Program-made: the position numbers and the translations under genes
Source of the DNA: Tetrahymena elliotti 4EA
Lineage: Eukaryota > Ciliophora > Oligohymenophorea > Hymenostomatida > Tetrahymenidae
Assembly: GCA_000231825.2 (NCBI GenBank)
Contig: JH720293.1
Location: forward strand, 682,001 to 746,000
Direction: 5' to 3'
DNA length: 64,000 nucleotides
The notes under the pieces: model-generated
The model's database searches: none
What the model was told of the DNA's origin: nothing
What the model saw: the letters and a program-made list of their open reading frames with translations, nothing else
In this document: positions 1 through 22,400 of the stretch, piece after piece
Layout of the letters: each line of letters starts with the position of its first letter
How positions within the stretch are numbered: the first letter of the stretch is position 1

Positions 1-801
1 AAGTAACATTGTTTATCATCAAAGATCAAAGCATAGTTCTATCTTTTGTTATCCCTAGATATCAAATTTATTATTTCTGATTGTAATTCATTTTAATTTA
101 ACTTAATATTTACATTTATATAATCTTTATTTGATCTGGATCTTTTATGTTTGAAACTTTGAACTCACAGTTCTATTCATATTAAGAATCAATTAAATTT
201 TATTTCTCATTTTTAATATTTTATTAAATGCTTTACTGGTAAATTAGGAATATTTTCTTCTAAATATTCGAAAAATGAGATGGTATTACTGTCATTTTAA
301 ATAACCCAAAATAATTTAGAATTCTAATCAAATCCAACTTTCATAAATTTATCTCCTAAAAATAATTTAAGTAGAGTTAAAATAAATTTCTTGAATATTA
401 TTTGCAAAAATCAATTTAATGTTCAACTATTTACTTGGTGCCATATTTCTAAAAATATTACTACTCATCTATTATGCATCATAAATATTTCTTGAATGGG
501 TCATTAGGTTTCTTATATTACTATTATCTTGGTTATTTTTTTAATTTTAATTGGAGTTATAGCTTCTATTTGATAAATCCATTTCAAATTGCTTTTGTTA
601 TAATTTACAGCTTGCTATTGCTAATGAATATTAATTTATAATAAATGTATCTAAAAATATATCAATTTTGAATTTTATTTATTGCTTTATAAATTTAAAT
701 TGTGTTGCTAAATCAAATTTATTATTAATTAAATATCTAAAACATTCATAGCTAGTTAATATTTTATAACAAAGAGTAAAAATATATCCTTTTAACTATG
801 T
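1..801. other. AT-rich stretch without a confident gene
   Basis: No recognisable family is visible on either strand. A plus-strand ORF read with the ciliate code begins with ATG at 419 and ends with TGA at 803-805; it is rich in Leu, Ile and Phe and could encode membrane segments. A second open frame over roughly 285-680 is rich in Tyr and Phe. Overlapping open frames of this length are expected in DNA with about 80 percent AT when only TGA stops translation, so neither is called as a gene. Confidence 0.4.
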
Positions 802-1233
802 ATGACTACATCTAACTCTACCTATCCTTTTAATTTTAAACTACAAGTTGCAGTAAAAAATAAATCTTAATAAGATTTAATGTAATTAAAATAATTTTTA
901 ATTCATACTAATATACCAAATAAATATGGAGTTTATTATCACTTGAATATGAGATCTAAAAATTATAAAATTTTGAGTGAAAGTAACTCAGTTTAAAAAA
1001 TTGAATTGATGAGTAAATCCTACTAAAATTTTAAATCAACTGAATTAGGCTTTTAAATACTTTAAATATTTAAGTAAAGAGATAAATATTTATTTAAAAA
1101 TTTGATATATAAAAGGAATTTTAGAAATAAACGATTGATTATTTAGATGAAATAAATCTACACTGGTTACAATAAAAGATTGAAAATAACAGATAGATTT
1201 ACATGGCATTAATTAATAAATTTAAAAGTTTGA
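802..1233 (+). CDS. Possible small protein, 143 residues, unknown function
   Basis: Reading with TAA and TAG as Gln gives an uninterrupted frame from ATG at 802 to TGA at 1231-1233. The product is basic and Lys/Gln/Tyr-rich, with a fairly protein-like composition (for example YPFNFKLQVAVKNKS and TELGFQILQIFKQRDKYLF) and no repeats or obvious membrane segment. The ATG overlaps the TGA of the hydrophobic ORF that starts at 419, so the two could be halves of one frameshifted or spliced gene. The layout faintly recalls small intron-encoded endonuclease-like proteins, but no catalytic motif is visible. It may also be a chance ORF. It lies 140 bp from the convergent G-patch gene. Confidence 0.35.
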
Positions 1234-1373
1234 AATATTATTAAGGGGAATTATTATTAAGGCATTTATTTTGTTTGATTATTTATTTATTAGAAAGTAT
1301 AGGTAGATTAAGGTCTTTTTTTAATTATTAATATATATTAAGCTCAAATGTATTTATTCAAAACTTGAATCAT

Positions 1374-2289
1374 TCATTCATCGTCAGATTCACTTTCAGC
1401 AGAATACTATTTTAATAATTAAACTTATTTTTTACTACTTTTTTGTTCAGAGCCTTTCTTTATTTTTTTAGTCTTTTCAGGTTGAGCAGCAGATTTGTTT
1501 TTCTAAAATTATTAATTTATTAAAGTTAATATAATATAATTTAAACTAAGTTCTAATTTTACCTTATAAACAGCTTCTTCATCAGAAGAAGAGCTGCAGC
1601 TACTGAATAAATGATCATATTTATTTTATTTTTTAGTAGAAACAACCTTATTGACTTTCTTTTATTTCTTCTACTTTTCATCTTCAGAAGATGATTAATC
1701 ACTAGTATTTTCAGAGTCTTCATTCTAAATTTTAAAAAGCTTTGTTTAACTCAACTCAAAAATGTTTTTTAAGAATATACTTTAATAATTCCAACAGTTT
1801 TCACTGCATTGTTGTAATGATTCTCCCACCAGGTGTCATTCCATTCAAATTTCTTTTTATTTTCATCAACACCAAGCTTAATTTTTAAATTAAATAAAGA
1901 TTAATAGACTGTTAAGATAAATGTGATGTGTAACTCACAAAAACTGAAATTTATTTAGTGAGTTTGTAGTTTAGAATAAAAAAGCTTACTCCAAGTCCTT
2001 CTTCTCTCTTTTTGATTTGGATGCATTCGGTTTAACCTTATTGCTCTTTACCAAGACCATTTCCTCTATAAATAAATAAGAAAAAATTATAACTCTGTAT
2101 TTTTATAAAGAAATATAATGATAATACTTCCATCCCATCTTTTAAAGCATCTTTAAACCGAAATCGCATTCAAATTTTTTGTTAGAAACACCAGTTCCTT
2201 TATAATAGAAAAAGGTTATAATAAAAATAATCAGGAAAAATAAGGAGTTAGTTACCTTCTAATATTCTATCTCTGAATTTCTTTGACAT
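1374..2289 (-). CDS. G-patch domain protein (GPATCH4/PINX1-like)
   Basis: Five or six exons encode roughly 190-200 residues. Exon 1 (2289-2256) starts MSKKFRDRILEG. Exon 2 (2197-2128) and the next exon (from 2065) join to give the G-patch core with GLKMLQKMGWK followed by GNGLGKEQQGQTE. The following exon has FEWNDTWWENHYNNAV, which matches the aromatic block found after the G-patch in GPATCH4/TMA23-type nucleolar proteins. The C-terminus is a Lys/Ser/Glu-rich low-complexity tail with two acidic Ser-Glu clusters, ending ESESDDE before TGA at 1374-1376. G-patch proteins bind and activate DEAH helicases in ribosome biogenesis or splicing; that role is inferred from the family. The G-patch identity is firm; the choice between GPATCH4 and PINX1 is not. 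Downstream exon limits are approximate. Confidence 0.85.
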
Positions 2290-3609
2290 TTTATGTTATA
2301 TTATGAGGTATTTAAGGATAAATATACTTTTTATTTATTTTTTTAGCTAAAAGAGAGAGCTGTGGATTAATTCTTTTCTTTTTAATTATTTTTACAATTT
2401 AATCAAGCGATTCTTTATAAAGAAATGATAAATCTATAACAAATAGAAATTTGCTTGATCAAAGTTAATTAAACAAAGGTGAATAAAGAAATGAATTAGA
2501 TTCATGCAATAAACAAATCTATTTGATTTTATCAAATAATTATACCATAAAAATACAAAATAATTTATTTTTATATTTCTACTTTTGTATTTCATTATTT
2601 TTCACCTAAAAAAAATTATATCTTTCTTAAAAACTTATAAATTATTCTTATTAATTTCACTTTTTATAATAATTCTTTCTATTTAAATTTTTAAAAAATA
2701 TAATTATTTATTTCATAACTTAATTTCAAATTAAATTTGTTTACTTATTTTTCAAACAAACTATTCATTTTATTAAATACTGCTTAAATTTATATTTATT
2801 TGGACAATTATATAGCCTTTTATTTCTACATATTTCTGCAATTTAGAAGAACAATATATTATTAGATATTTTTTTTAAAGAATGTTTCAAGGTAAATAAT
2901 ATTTATTTTTTTCAGCCGCATAAAATATTTTCATAAACTATTTTTGATGATAAAATATTCTTTGTTTTGGAGTTATTTTGAAAATTTAATCTTTGATATT
3001 TTAAATCATTACTTAATTAAATAAAAAAAGTTAATAAAATTGGGATTTTAAGATTATCATTTGATTATTTTCCAAGCCAAATTTTTTATATTATTTTTAT
3101 TAGCTTCAATAGAATAGATTTTGAAGTATTTACAGCAAACATAGAAAAAAACAGTGTAGTCTGTAAGAATAAGTTAAAACTTTGAAAATCTTTAGTTTTT
3201 ATAGCGAATCTTATTTATTTTGCTTTTTATTCTCCTTAATTATCTGATAGATGAACTCCTTTTAATATTTGATTAAACTAATTAAATATTTAAGATTGAA
3301 TTTTTAAGTAGAATTTATTTTATCTTTTTCAAAAATATCCATTGGTATTTTTAGAAGAATTTAATTTAATTTAATTTTTTTTCTATATTTTTTAAAGATT
3401 TAAATTTTTGTTTCTAATTTTTGGTTGTAAAATAAAAATTTTGAAAATATTTTTTTCATTAAAATAATATGTTTTACAATAAATCTAAATAAATTTATAT
3501 TTATGATTGATCAGATTTTAATTTCAAAGATAATTGCATAGAAACATTTAAATTAATAAAACTAAAAGTTATTGTTATAAATAAAAATTTTATTTTACAG
3601 TTTTAGAGA
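2290..3609. other. Divergent intergenic region
   Basis: About 1.3 kb of very AT-rich DNA lies between the start of the minus-strand G-patch gene and the start of the plus-strand ARP gene. It should hold both promoters. No long coding frame, tRNA-like fold or conserved motif was recognised. The sequence just before 3610 ends in a pyrimidine tract followed by acag and ttttag, so a 5' UTR intron acceptor is possible. Confidence 0.5.
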
Positions 3610-5019
3610 ATGGATAAGTACAGGATTAGGTCAAACGATAAAAGCGGAATCATATTTGATATTGGTATTGCTTATACTAAAATAGGTTTTACAGGAGATA
3701 ATGGACCAATTAGAATTATAAGAACTCCCAGTGAGCTATTTTCAGAGTTCAAAGATAAAATCCCTACATTAAAGAATAGGAAATAAACATAAGATATTGC
3801 ATAAGCTTTTGAAGAAGGAGAAAAAAAATTCAATGAATCCATGATAGAAGGAAATAACTAATAACTACTTTAAAAATCAGAAATATAACAAATCTATGAG
3901 TAAGAAACTTATTTAGCTAATAGTTTATCAGCTGACATATAAAATTTAAATGAAAAATTAGATGTATTCCTCAATCATTTATTTTACTATGAACTTTTGC
4001 AAAAACTGAACAACAAAATTATCTATATTTGCATGAATCATTTGATTCCTCATGAATTTTATGATAAATTAGGGACTATTCTTTTTAATAAGTATGAGAT
4101 ATCTAAAATTCAGTTTGTATTAAATAACAGTTTGCCTTTATATATTACTGGATAATTATCTGGATTGGTAGTCGAATGTGGATATTACGATACTCAAATT
4201 ACTCCTATTTATGAAGGATTCCCTTTAATGAACTGTTTAGTCACTACAAAGAGTGGAGGTTACCTAATAAATAAGTTTTTAAAGAATTATTTGGTGAAAG
4301 ATAATCCAAATATCAATTTCTCAAACATTGATTTTTTACAATTAGAGGATATCAAATTTAAATATTGCAAACTCTTACTCAAAAATCAAGAAGATCAATA
4401 TGGAATTAGTGAAGAAATAATATAAAAAGCCAAATAAACTTTAATACCAACAAGTTTGATAGCAAGCTAAATTGAGGTATAGCCCTAGCTCGAAAAATCA
4501 TAAAAATAACAATAAATTCAGTAACAAAAGATTTAACTAAGCTATTTCACATCAACTAAAGCATTAAGCTAAGGCCTATTTGGCAATGTTGATGCTGACG
4601 AGCCAAATATAGCTTACTCTATTTTGCAATGTCTCTAAAAATGCGATCCTTCAGTAACTATAAAAATTAGTAAAAACATTGTCATCTCAGGAGGAGTTGC
4701 TTCTACAAGAGGGTTTTATGAAAGATTAAGATAAGAAATATTGTATCAGCTTGATAATAATCCTTAGGTTAAAGATGTATAATATTTAAAAAAGAATTTA
4801 TCATTCACAAAAACTAATTATCCTACAAATACCTTACCATGGATAGGAGCTTCTATTGTCAATTAACTAAATCCAAGTGAAAAGTACTGCATTACAATAG
4901 AAAAGTTTAGATAAAATAGCTCTCAAATCCCTGATTTATTTGGCAATGATTATGTTTATATGCTTAGCTAAAATTAGAAAGATTCAGAACAAAGTAATGA
5001 AGCTGATGATATTATATGA
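3610..5019 (+). CDS. Actin-related protein, ARP10/ARP11-like (dynactin pointed end)
   Basis: Single-exon gene of 469 residues, ATG at 3610 to TGA at 5017-5019, with about two dozen in-frame TAA/TAG read as Gln. The N-terminus contains SGIIFDIGIAYTKIGFTGD, the divergent phosphate-binding loop of actin-related proteins. The middle has LPLYITGQLSGLVVECGYYD and ITPIYEGFPL, corresponding to the second phosphate loop region. Near the C-terminus, KNIVISGGVASTRGFYERL corresponds to the actin element around the adenine pocket, followed by PTNTLPWIGASIV. This degenerate pattern, lacking most residues of true actin, fits ACTR10/Arp11, which caps the pointed end of the dynactin Arp1 filament and helps recruit dynein cargo. 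A Gln-rich insertion follows residue 290. Another divergent ARP is the main alternative. Confidence 0.72.
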
Positions 5020-5797
5020 AATAAATATTAATGTTTGGTGATAGTAACATAATTATAGCCTTAAAATTTGATTAATTTATTGTTGAAATGTCTTTTATTT
5101 TAATTAAATATTAAGCTGTTAAAAATTTAATAAATTAATTTAATATTTAATTCATCAAATTTATAAAATTAAATCTTTTTATGATTAGATAAAATCAAAT
5201 TTATGTTTTCAGATTATAAGGTTAATCAAAAATTTATTTTTAATTCTATTAATTATTGGAATATTTTATTATTTATGGATTGATAGTATTTTAAAATATA
5301 AAAATGGATTTAAATTTTGTAAACGAATTATTTCTTCTTTCATTTATAAATTATAAGATATGGTTGATCAAAACACTGTTTGAATTTAGAACAAGATACT
5401 GAGAGTACAATCATGAAAAGGAAAAGTCGAAAAAAGAAATCAAATTAATATCTTTTTTTGACTTTTCTAAGAAAGAATATTCACTTTCATTAAATTAGTA
5501 ATGGTAATTGATGATAAATCTTATGTATTTATCAATGATCAATTAATATTGTTATAAGACATATGACTTAGTAACAAAGAAAGAGAAAGGTATGTGCAAC
5601 TATTCGAGTTGAAAATTCTTAATTGCAAAGGATTGATTATATATGAATGTATGCACATTAATTAAATCATGCATACAAAAAATAAAAATAAAAGGAATAC
5701 TTGTTAATTAAGACAAGAGAAAAAACAAAAAAAAGTGAAATAAAAAAATTAATTAAAAAATTTGTATAAATTTTCATAAGAGCATTTAAAGAAGAAA
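5020..5797. other. Intergenic region with a long hairpin
   Basis: AT-rich spacer between two plus-strand genes, expected to hold the ARP gene 3' end and the Rieske promoter. The one striking feature is a near-perfect inverted repeat at 5421-5467, listed separately. No coding frame of note was seen. Confidence 0.5.
5421..5467. repeat. Inverted repeat, 17-nt arms, 13-nt loop
   Basis: The left arm 5421-5437 (GAAAAGTCGAAAAAAGA) pairs with the right arm 5451-5467 with one mismatch (G at 5429). Loop 5438-5450. It lies about 330 bp upstream of the Rieske start codon. It could be a transcribed stem-loop, a terminator-like structure or a remnant of a small mobile element. Confidence 0.75.
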
Positions 5798-7973
5798 ATG
5801 TTTTCCAAAACCCTTGCTCACGTTACCCGTAGCTGCAACAAACTCAACCAAGGTACAATTCTTGATTTTTCAAAAGCACTCTGATTGATTTAAGGAAAAA
5901 GAATAAGAGGAGTATTTAGTAGAATCAAAAGCGCAGTTGAGCTGCATTTTTAGGAAGTTTAGGATATGGGATGAAGATAATTATAAAGCTAAATGAAATA
6001 TAGATTTTAATCAATCTTAAATATTTATCTCTTATGATTCTACAAATAGCAATACTCAACAAAAGATTCAACATATATGTTAGTGAGTGTATCTTGCAAC
6101 TCCATAAAAAATGCATAAAAAAGGAATAATATATCTAAATGTGTTGCATTTTTGCTGCTTAAGCTCATTTTTCTTTCTTTAAGAATACATATTTAGATAT
6201 ATTCTTAGCTTTTTGATTGTATTTAATCAAAAAATAGCTTTTATTTATTTTATATGCATGCAAGTAAATCACCGAAAAGAAGAAAAAAAAAGAAACAAGA
6301 AAACTCTATGATATTCTCAAAGAAATCATAAATTGATTTAAATTAACTTCCAACCTTATTATGAAATCTGAAATTCATGTTTAAAAAAATAGTTTAAGCT
6401 TACAACTTCGGTGTTTTGAGTGATTACAATCAAAGATTAAGCAAAAAGCTCCACAAGGGTCACTTGGTCGAAGATAAGCCCACATTCTTCGTTACCTCAT
6501 CCAGACCTGGTAACTTTGGTGATCATATTGATTTCAAGGTTAACATTGATAACTGGTTTGATGAAAATAGGTACAATTTTTATATAATAATTAATGAATT
6601 TGTTATATCAAGCGATGTTAAATCCATTTATAGCTTGCAGCTCTAATTATTGAAAGAAATATTAATTTAAAAAAGCAATTCTTCAGAAATATTATGCATT
6701 CAAATATTTTTAATCCAAGTAGCTTGAAATACAAAAAATGAAAAGCAAATCAAAATAACTTAGCAAATTAAATAACTAAAACTGAAACATATTTTTATCT
6801 TTATAGAGTCCACAATGAACACGAAACTGATATCAGAAGAACCTAGATTTACACTTTGAACGCTATCTATTATGGTGGTTTACTTTCTTTTGCCAGACTC
6901 TACGCTATGGGTGTCATCGGCCGTCTTAATGGTTGGAAGAGATATGAAAGAGATACTTACTCTGAAGTTGATATTGCTGCCCTCCCTCCTGGTGAAGTTA
7001 TGCAAATGGGTAAATAACTTGAAATTATTTTCATATAACAGTGGATTAAAAAGATACTCAAAGATATTTTCATTAAGAATATAATAGCTATTAACAACAA
7101 TAGATTAAAAAATTAAAAAGGATAAATTAGCTAGCTTTTTGAAAATTATGCTGCAAATTTATTAACTAAAATGCATAAAGATCCTCTTCAACTAAGATTT
7201 AGAATTTAATATCAAAGCAACTCTTATATTTTATGAAAATAATTTCATCAAATAAAATCAAAATGAAACATTTGAAATAAATTTGAAAAAATACTCAAAA
7301 TTATTAATTTGTTATTCATATTTTTTTAATTCATAAAAAAGTCTGGAATGGTACTCCTATCTTCATTAGAAGACTTACCACTACAGAAGTTAAGGAAGAA
7401 AATGAATTACCTTCCAACACTCTTTTGGATAAGGATAAAGAAGTTCTTCTTTCTGATGCTGGTAACACTAAGGTTCTCGTCGTCTCTGCTGTCTGCACTC
7501 ACTTGGGTTGCATTCCTATTCCTTATCTTGGTGCTTATAAGGGTTATGTAAGCTTAAATTGAATTTTAAAATGAAATTTTACTTTTAAAAATAAAAATGA
7601 AAATAAAATTAACTATCCGACTTTTTTAATTAAAATATCTATCAAATCATACACAAACATTTTTAAACTTTAAATTAAATTTAATTTAAGGGTAAAAACT
7701 GATTAATTAAAACCTATTAAGAATATATTATCCCCAAAAATAAACAAAATTTATTATTAAAAATTCATATCCACAATTTATAAACAAATCTTTTAACTTT
7801 TATAGGTCTGCATTTGCCATGGTTCAGTCTATGATAAATTCGCTAGAGTCAGATAAGGTCCCGCTTTGCTCAATCTTCCTGCCATTAATAACTCTATTCA
7901 CGATGAAGGTACTTTGGTCTGTATGGAACAACTTAAGTTCCCCCACGAACCTTCTCAAAGATTCTGGGCTTGA
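5798..7973 (+). CDS. Rieske iron-sulfur subunit of mitochondrial complex III
   Basis: Five exons (5798-5852, 6399-6570, 6807-7009, 7342-7547, 7806-7973) total 804 nt, giving 267 residues and ending at TGA 7971-7973. The product is the ubiquinol-cytochrome c reductase Rieske subunit, which carries the 2Fe-2S cluster that passes electrons from ubiquinol to cytochrome c1 in the inner mitochondrial membrane. Exon 1 begins MFSKTLAHVTRSCNKLNQ, a basic, Ser/Thr-rich presequence. The likely membrane anchor is around IYYGGLLSFARLYAMGVIG. Both cluster motifs are intact: CTHLGC at the end of exon 4 and CICHGS at the start of exon 5, each supplying Cys and His ligands plus the disulfide Cys. Codon use is GC-richer than in neighbouring genes, as expected for high expression. 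Introns are 236-546 nt; intron 1 is the longest and carries inverted repeats. Confidence 0.96.
6128..6203. repeat. Inverted repeat inside Rieske intron 1
   Basis: Arms 6128-6143 (AATATATCTAAATGTG) and 6188-6203 pair at 15 of 16 positions around a 44-nt loop. A second small hairpin with 9-bp arms (TTTTTGATT and its complement) follows at about 6210-6235. Both lie within the 546-nt first intron. They could be an old miniature element or an intronic RNA fold; nothing identifies a known ncRNA class. Confidence 0.6.
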
Positions 7974-8821
7974 TCCTACAAATTTAAAATAAATATTTCA
8001 TAAATAGGCATTTCAATAAGCCTGTATACATATATATTTTGTACATTGCCTGTTTTCTATTTTAAGTAAAAACATTTTTAATTTTTGCTTCAAAATGATT
8101 TGGCAATTTAAAAATCAACAATTAAAAAATCTTTTCAGAACAAAATGAATTTTTTTCTAACTTTATGTTTATTGTTAATTAAAGATAAAAAATTAATTAA
8201 TTAATTGGAAAAAAATTTTAAAATAAATAAAGTGAATTAATATATTCAAAATATAAAAAGAAAAGATAATATAAAATATGTACGTAGCACAATGTCAATG
8301 TTGTGAGTTATATAACTAGCTTACGATATCAATTTAATACATTTTACTTATAGAGTATATTTTGTGAGTGTGTGTATGTTTTTATGTTATGTTATGTAAT
8401 TTATGTGATGAGTTATTAGGTTGGTTTAGTAATTCAATTATTAGTTGATAAGTTATTTTTTGGTGAATAATTGTTTTATGAAACAAATTGGTTTATAAAT
8501 TATTTTAAACTTGAAAATGAATTTGTTAAAAAAATGAATTTTTATTCTATGGTGAGATTTTATATATTTATTTATTGGTTGGTTTGTTTGTTTGTTTGTC
8601 CTAAGTGATGTTTGAGATCAATATATTTATTTATGTGCTAGAATATTGTAAAATAATTCTTTTATATTTATATTTTTCTCTTTGGTCTTGCCAAATTATT
8701 ATTTAGAATCCTAGATTGATAGATAAATTAGGTATCTAAATTAGATAATTTGCACTGGGTTTTAGTAATTCTAAGATTTCATGAAAATTAAGAAACTTAT
8801 TATTTATTTTTTGAAAAAAAC
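7974..8821. other. Convergent 3' intergenic region
   Basis: Spacer between the 3' ends of the Rieske gene and the kinase gene. The part from about 8340 to 8640 has a GT-rich plus strand, with gtgagtgtgtgtatg and a short TTTG tetranucleotide run at 8581-8599. No gene was recognised. Confidence 0.5.
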
Positions 8822-18583
<9,762 letters not shown>

Positions 18584-19420
18584 AGCACTTTTTCAAAACT
18601 AAACCTTGCTAATTTAATCCTTTTCAATTCACTTGGATTTGCTAATTCGCTTTTTTAAATTCTAAGTTTTAACCTTTGCTCTCTAAGCTTTTATATGAGC
18701 ACTTTGTATTATTCTGATTTCTTTTTATTTCTTTAAGTTTTATTTGAATGCTTTTTAATTTAATATAATGAAAATTACAAGCAAGCAAGCATCTGTTTAT
18801 CTGAAATAGATAATCTAATTACAATTTCATTCATTTACTTTTTTACTTTATGATTTCATTTCACTATTAATAAAAAAATAGTGAGTTTAAATATTTCATA
18901 TTACTTGCATTTTCCTTCTTCATTACTAATTATTTTGATTCTAACAATTCACTTTTACATCACTCCTGTCAGATTCTAGTATTAAAAAAAGCAATAAATA
19001 TTATAAAATAACACTCTTTCAGTTTTTTTTATAAATTTTATTTACGCTATATTTAAGATAGTATAAAAAAGTTATATCATCTTGATTATAGAAATAGCTT
19101 TTTTTCATCTTTCATAAATAGATCTTTTAATGGGCTAAATTAATTGAATCATAAAATATTTAAAAAACGTAAAAGTGAAAATTTAAACTCAATTTTTTCT
19201 ATGGCTATTATTTTTTTTCATAACAATTTCATTCAAATTAAATTAATTAACAAAAAAAGGTATAAATTAATTAACAGATTGGTTGGTACCTTTAAAGCTA
19301 ATAAATTATTGATGTGTAAAAATTAAAATAATACTTTGTGTAATAATAAATATAAATTAATTTTATTCAATTTAATAATATATTAAAGAGTAAAGAATGT
19401 ATATATACAAAATTAACATT
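18584..19420. other. Intergenic region between two minus-strand genes
   Basis: Contains the kinase promoter side and the 3' flank of the next minus-strand gene. Short open frames on both strands are uninterrupted only because TGA is the sole stop. No motif or repeat was recognised. Confidence 0.45.
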
Positions 19421-22400
19421 TCAATAAATATAGATAGATTGGGATTAATTAATTATTGTTTAAAATTTAATTATAAATACTGTTTGCTTTTTGGTTTTTA
19501 ATTTGCTTAATTTATTACTCATAAATAAGCAGCATAAGGTAGTAATTGTTATTATTACAAATATTGTTATTACTATTATTATTGTTACTACATATTCATT
19601 TTCTACTTTTGGTTTTGCATCATTTAAAACATTTGAATTTATTAAGAAGAAAACTATGGCTTTTAGTATGATAAGCTCATAGTTCTCCCTCCTTATTAAT
19701 TTCTGTTTTAACATATTTACTATTTCTTGAGTTAGCTTTTCTAATTTTATTGATTTTACATGCTGTTTAAATTGTTGCTACCCATTTTCAGATTTAAACC
19801 TTGCTTATTGATACTATTTTTTTTAAATTTAAGAAGAAATTAAGAATTTTTAAATTTTTTAATAGTAAATTAATTACTCATATGAATTAGGATGGTACTG
19901 TAATTTCATCATTTAATATACATGATCTTCATCTAGACTTCCAACACCTTTTTTGTATGAAGAGGTAGTTGCAGCTAATTAACCCATTCCCTTTGAATCT
20001 ATATGATCGCGATGAGTACTATACTTAAAATTGCTATTATCATAAGTATTGAAAACTTTATTGCTTTAATAGTCGTAATATTAATGTTATCCATCTTATA
20101 TTAAATCAATATCTGATTAAACAGGTTAAGTAAAAGCTTCTAATTGCCCTTTATTTTGATTATCAAGGTTTAGAGCGGAATTATCTTCTATCATTTAATT
20201 ATCAGTGTCTAAATTAAAGTTATCACTAAGATCCATATCCTCTCCATCTTATTCATATTCGTCTTCTTGCATTCCTATTCCACCACTTGCTTACTATTAC
20301 TTATATCCGAGCTAGTTATTTGAGGTTAACTATTAATTAGTATCAAAGATGGGTATACTACTGTTTTAATATTTTTATTGATGCATAGAGTTAACTCTTA
20401 CTCCACCTGTTTAAGCAGTAATACCATTCTAAACATGGATACTTGGTGAAGGCTAATTTAAGTTAATAATATCAGTAGTATTGTCAGTAAAATCATCTCT
20501 TCCTATCATATTTTGATTATCTTAAAATACTTCTGGACCAGATACATCTAAATTTTAATTACTATCATCTAAGTTAAAATCTTTGCATTCCAACTCATCA
20601 AATTCGTTTTACTATTACATATTTTATAATCCACCACCAAATGCAGGGCCATTATATCTATCTGCTATTAAAGGCATTTCTTAAATGTTTTATTATAAGC
20701 TAATCTAATTGGAAAAATTTTGAGGTAAACTTTAATTGACATAAATAGGGTCAACCATCTTTAAATCTTAGTCAACTATCCTACTCATTGCTGTTTATTC
20801 CCCATCATATACTTATTACTAATTCACAACTAAACTGCTGAGAGATGGAGGATCGTTAGGATTAGAATATATTGAAGGTCCAATAGTTTAATATTGCTTG
20901 TTATTCATATAATAATTTTATAGTTCATTAATTTTATTTGAATTTTAGTAAGTTCTTTAATATTATAATGTATTTTAATTATTTATTCCAAACTTTGAGT
21001 TATTTTATAATGATCTATTTTCTTACAAGTTATGCTATTGTAAGAAACTCTTTTTATGAGGTTAATTTTTTTATTATGAAATCATATTCTCAGCCTTATT
21101 CAGTAAATTGTTGTTTTCCAAATTGTTGCTTCTCCTATCATTTTAAAAAAAATAATCAATCATTAAAAATAATTTTTTTTATTTTTAAATATTTTACACT
21201 AACAATGCTTTTTTTAATGTAAATTTAGTATTTTCATGCTCAATTTTTTCCTTGGCATATTGTTCCTTTGTATGATGTAACTTGTAATTTGTTGATAGAA
21301 GCAGGTTTTTAGTTTCATTATTTTCTTTAACAAGTTGCTAAATTTTCTTTATATTTTAAAATAAATATTTGAACATTTTTTAACTTTAAATTTTACTTTT
21401 TTGTATTCAATATCTCTGTTTTTTATTTTACTTAAATCATTAATCAAAATTTTTCTGCTTGTCTCTGTTTCTTTTAGCTTTTCTTCTAGCTATTCGATTT
21501 AAGATTTCAATCTTTAGTTTTCTTTGAATAATTCAACATTATGATTAAACGACTATTATGCTTTAACTTTATTATCATTTTCTTAAAGATTGCTACTATT
21601 AAAATAATCTATATAGATATTTAGAGAGTTCAGAAAATTGCTGTTTTAGACTTCTTCTTTTCCTTAATTAAGTTCATTATCTAAATATTTTGTTTAAAAT
21701 TATCAAATAAATTAAATTTAAATAATATTTATTTACATGGTAGATGCTCTTCAAATTATTTTTAGAAACTCATAGTAGAGTTAACATTTGAATTATTCAT
21801 CACATTGTTAGAGTTATAGTTTATCATTATGTTTGATTAATTATTTATACTTGAAACGTTATTTGATAGATTTTAAATATTAGAGATGTTACTTATATTG
21901 AATTAACTTGAGTCAAGGTTATTAAATTAAGCAGTTGGGCTAATATTACCTAGAGAATTGTTTAATATAGTAGATGATTAAGAATTAAATAATGAAGATT
22001 CTTTTTTTTAGTGATTCTCAAGTTAGTTTTATTCAGATTAGTGTTGATGTATCTAAGTATGAGATAATCTTTTATTGTTATTAGGAACATCTCTATTAAT
22101 GGAAGAGAGATGGTGGTTTTAGTGTTAATTTGAATTATGAGTATTTGAAGATTATTCATTTGCGTGTGAAGGAGAAGCATTAAAATTATTTTAAGGAAGT
22201 TATTATTATTAAGATTAAGCAGGCTGGGTAAGTATTTAACTTGTATTATTAGAGTTTTTTAAGTCAGATTAATTACTCAAAACACTAATATTTTATACTT
22301 TTTCTTAGTGAGAGTTTGTATTTCTTTAAGTTTAAGCTACTGTTATTTAAGGAGGAGGCTAGCTGGTGCTTTAACTCATACTTCCTTAGTAACTATTATT

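Noticed and set aside
802..1233. Homing-endonuclease-like (LAGLIDADG) identity for the small ORF.
   Set aside because: No LAGLIDADG motif could be read in any frame; the resemblance is compositional only.
5925..6116. Minus-strand hydrophobic ORF inside Rieske intron 1.
   Set aside because: Lies entirely within an intron whose flanking exons splice in frame; no independent evidence for a gene.
8581..8599. TTTG tandem repeat, possible microsatellite or telomere-like sequence.
   Set aside because: Only four or five units and not the ciliate telomere repeat; ordinary simple sequence.
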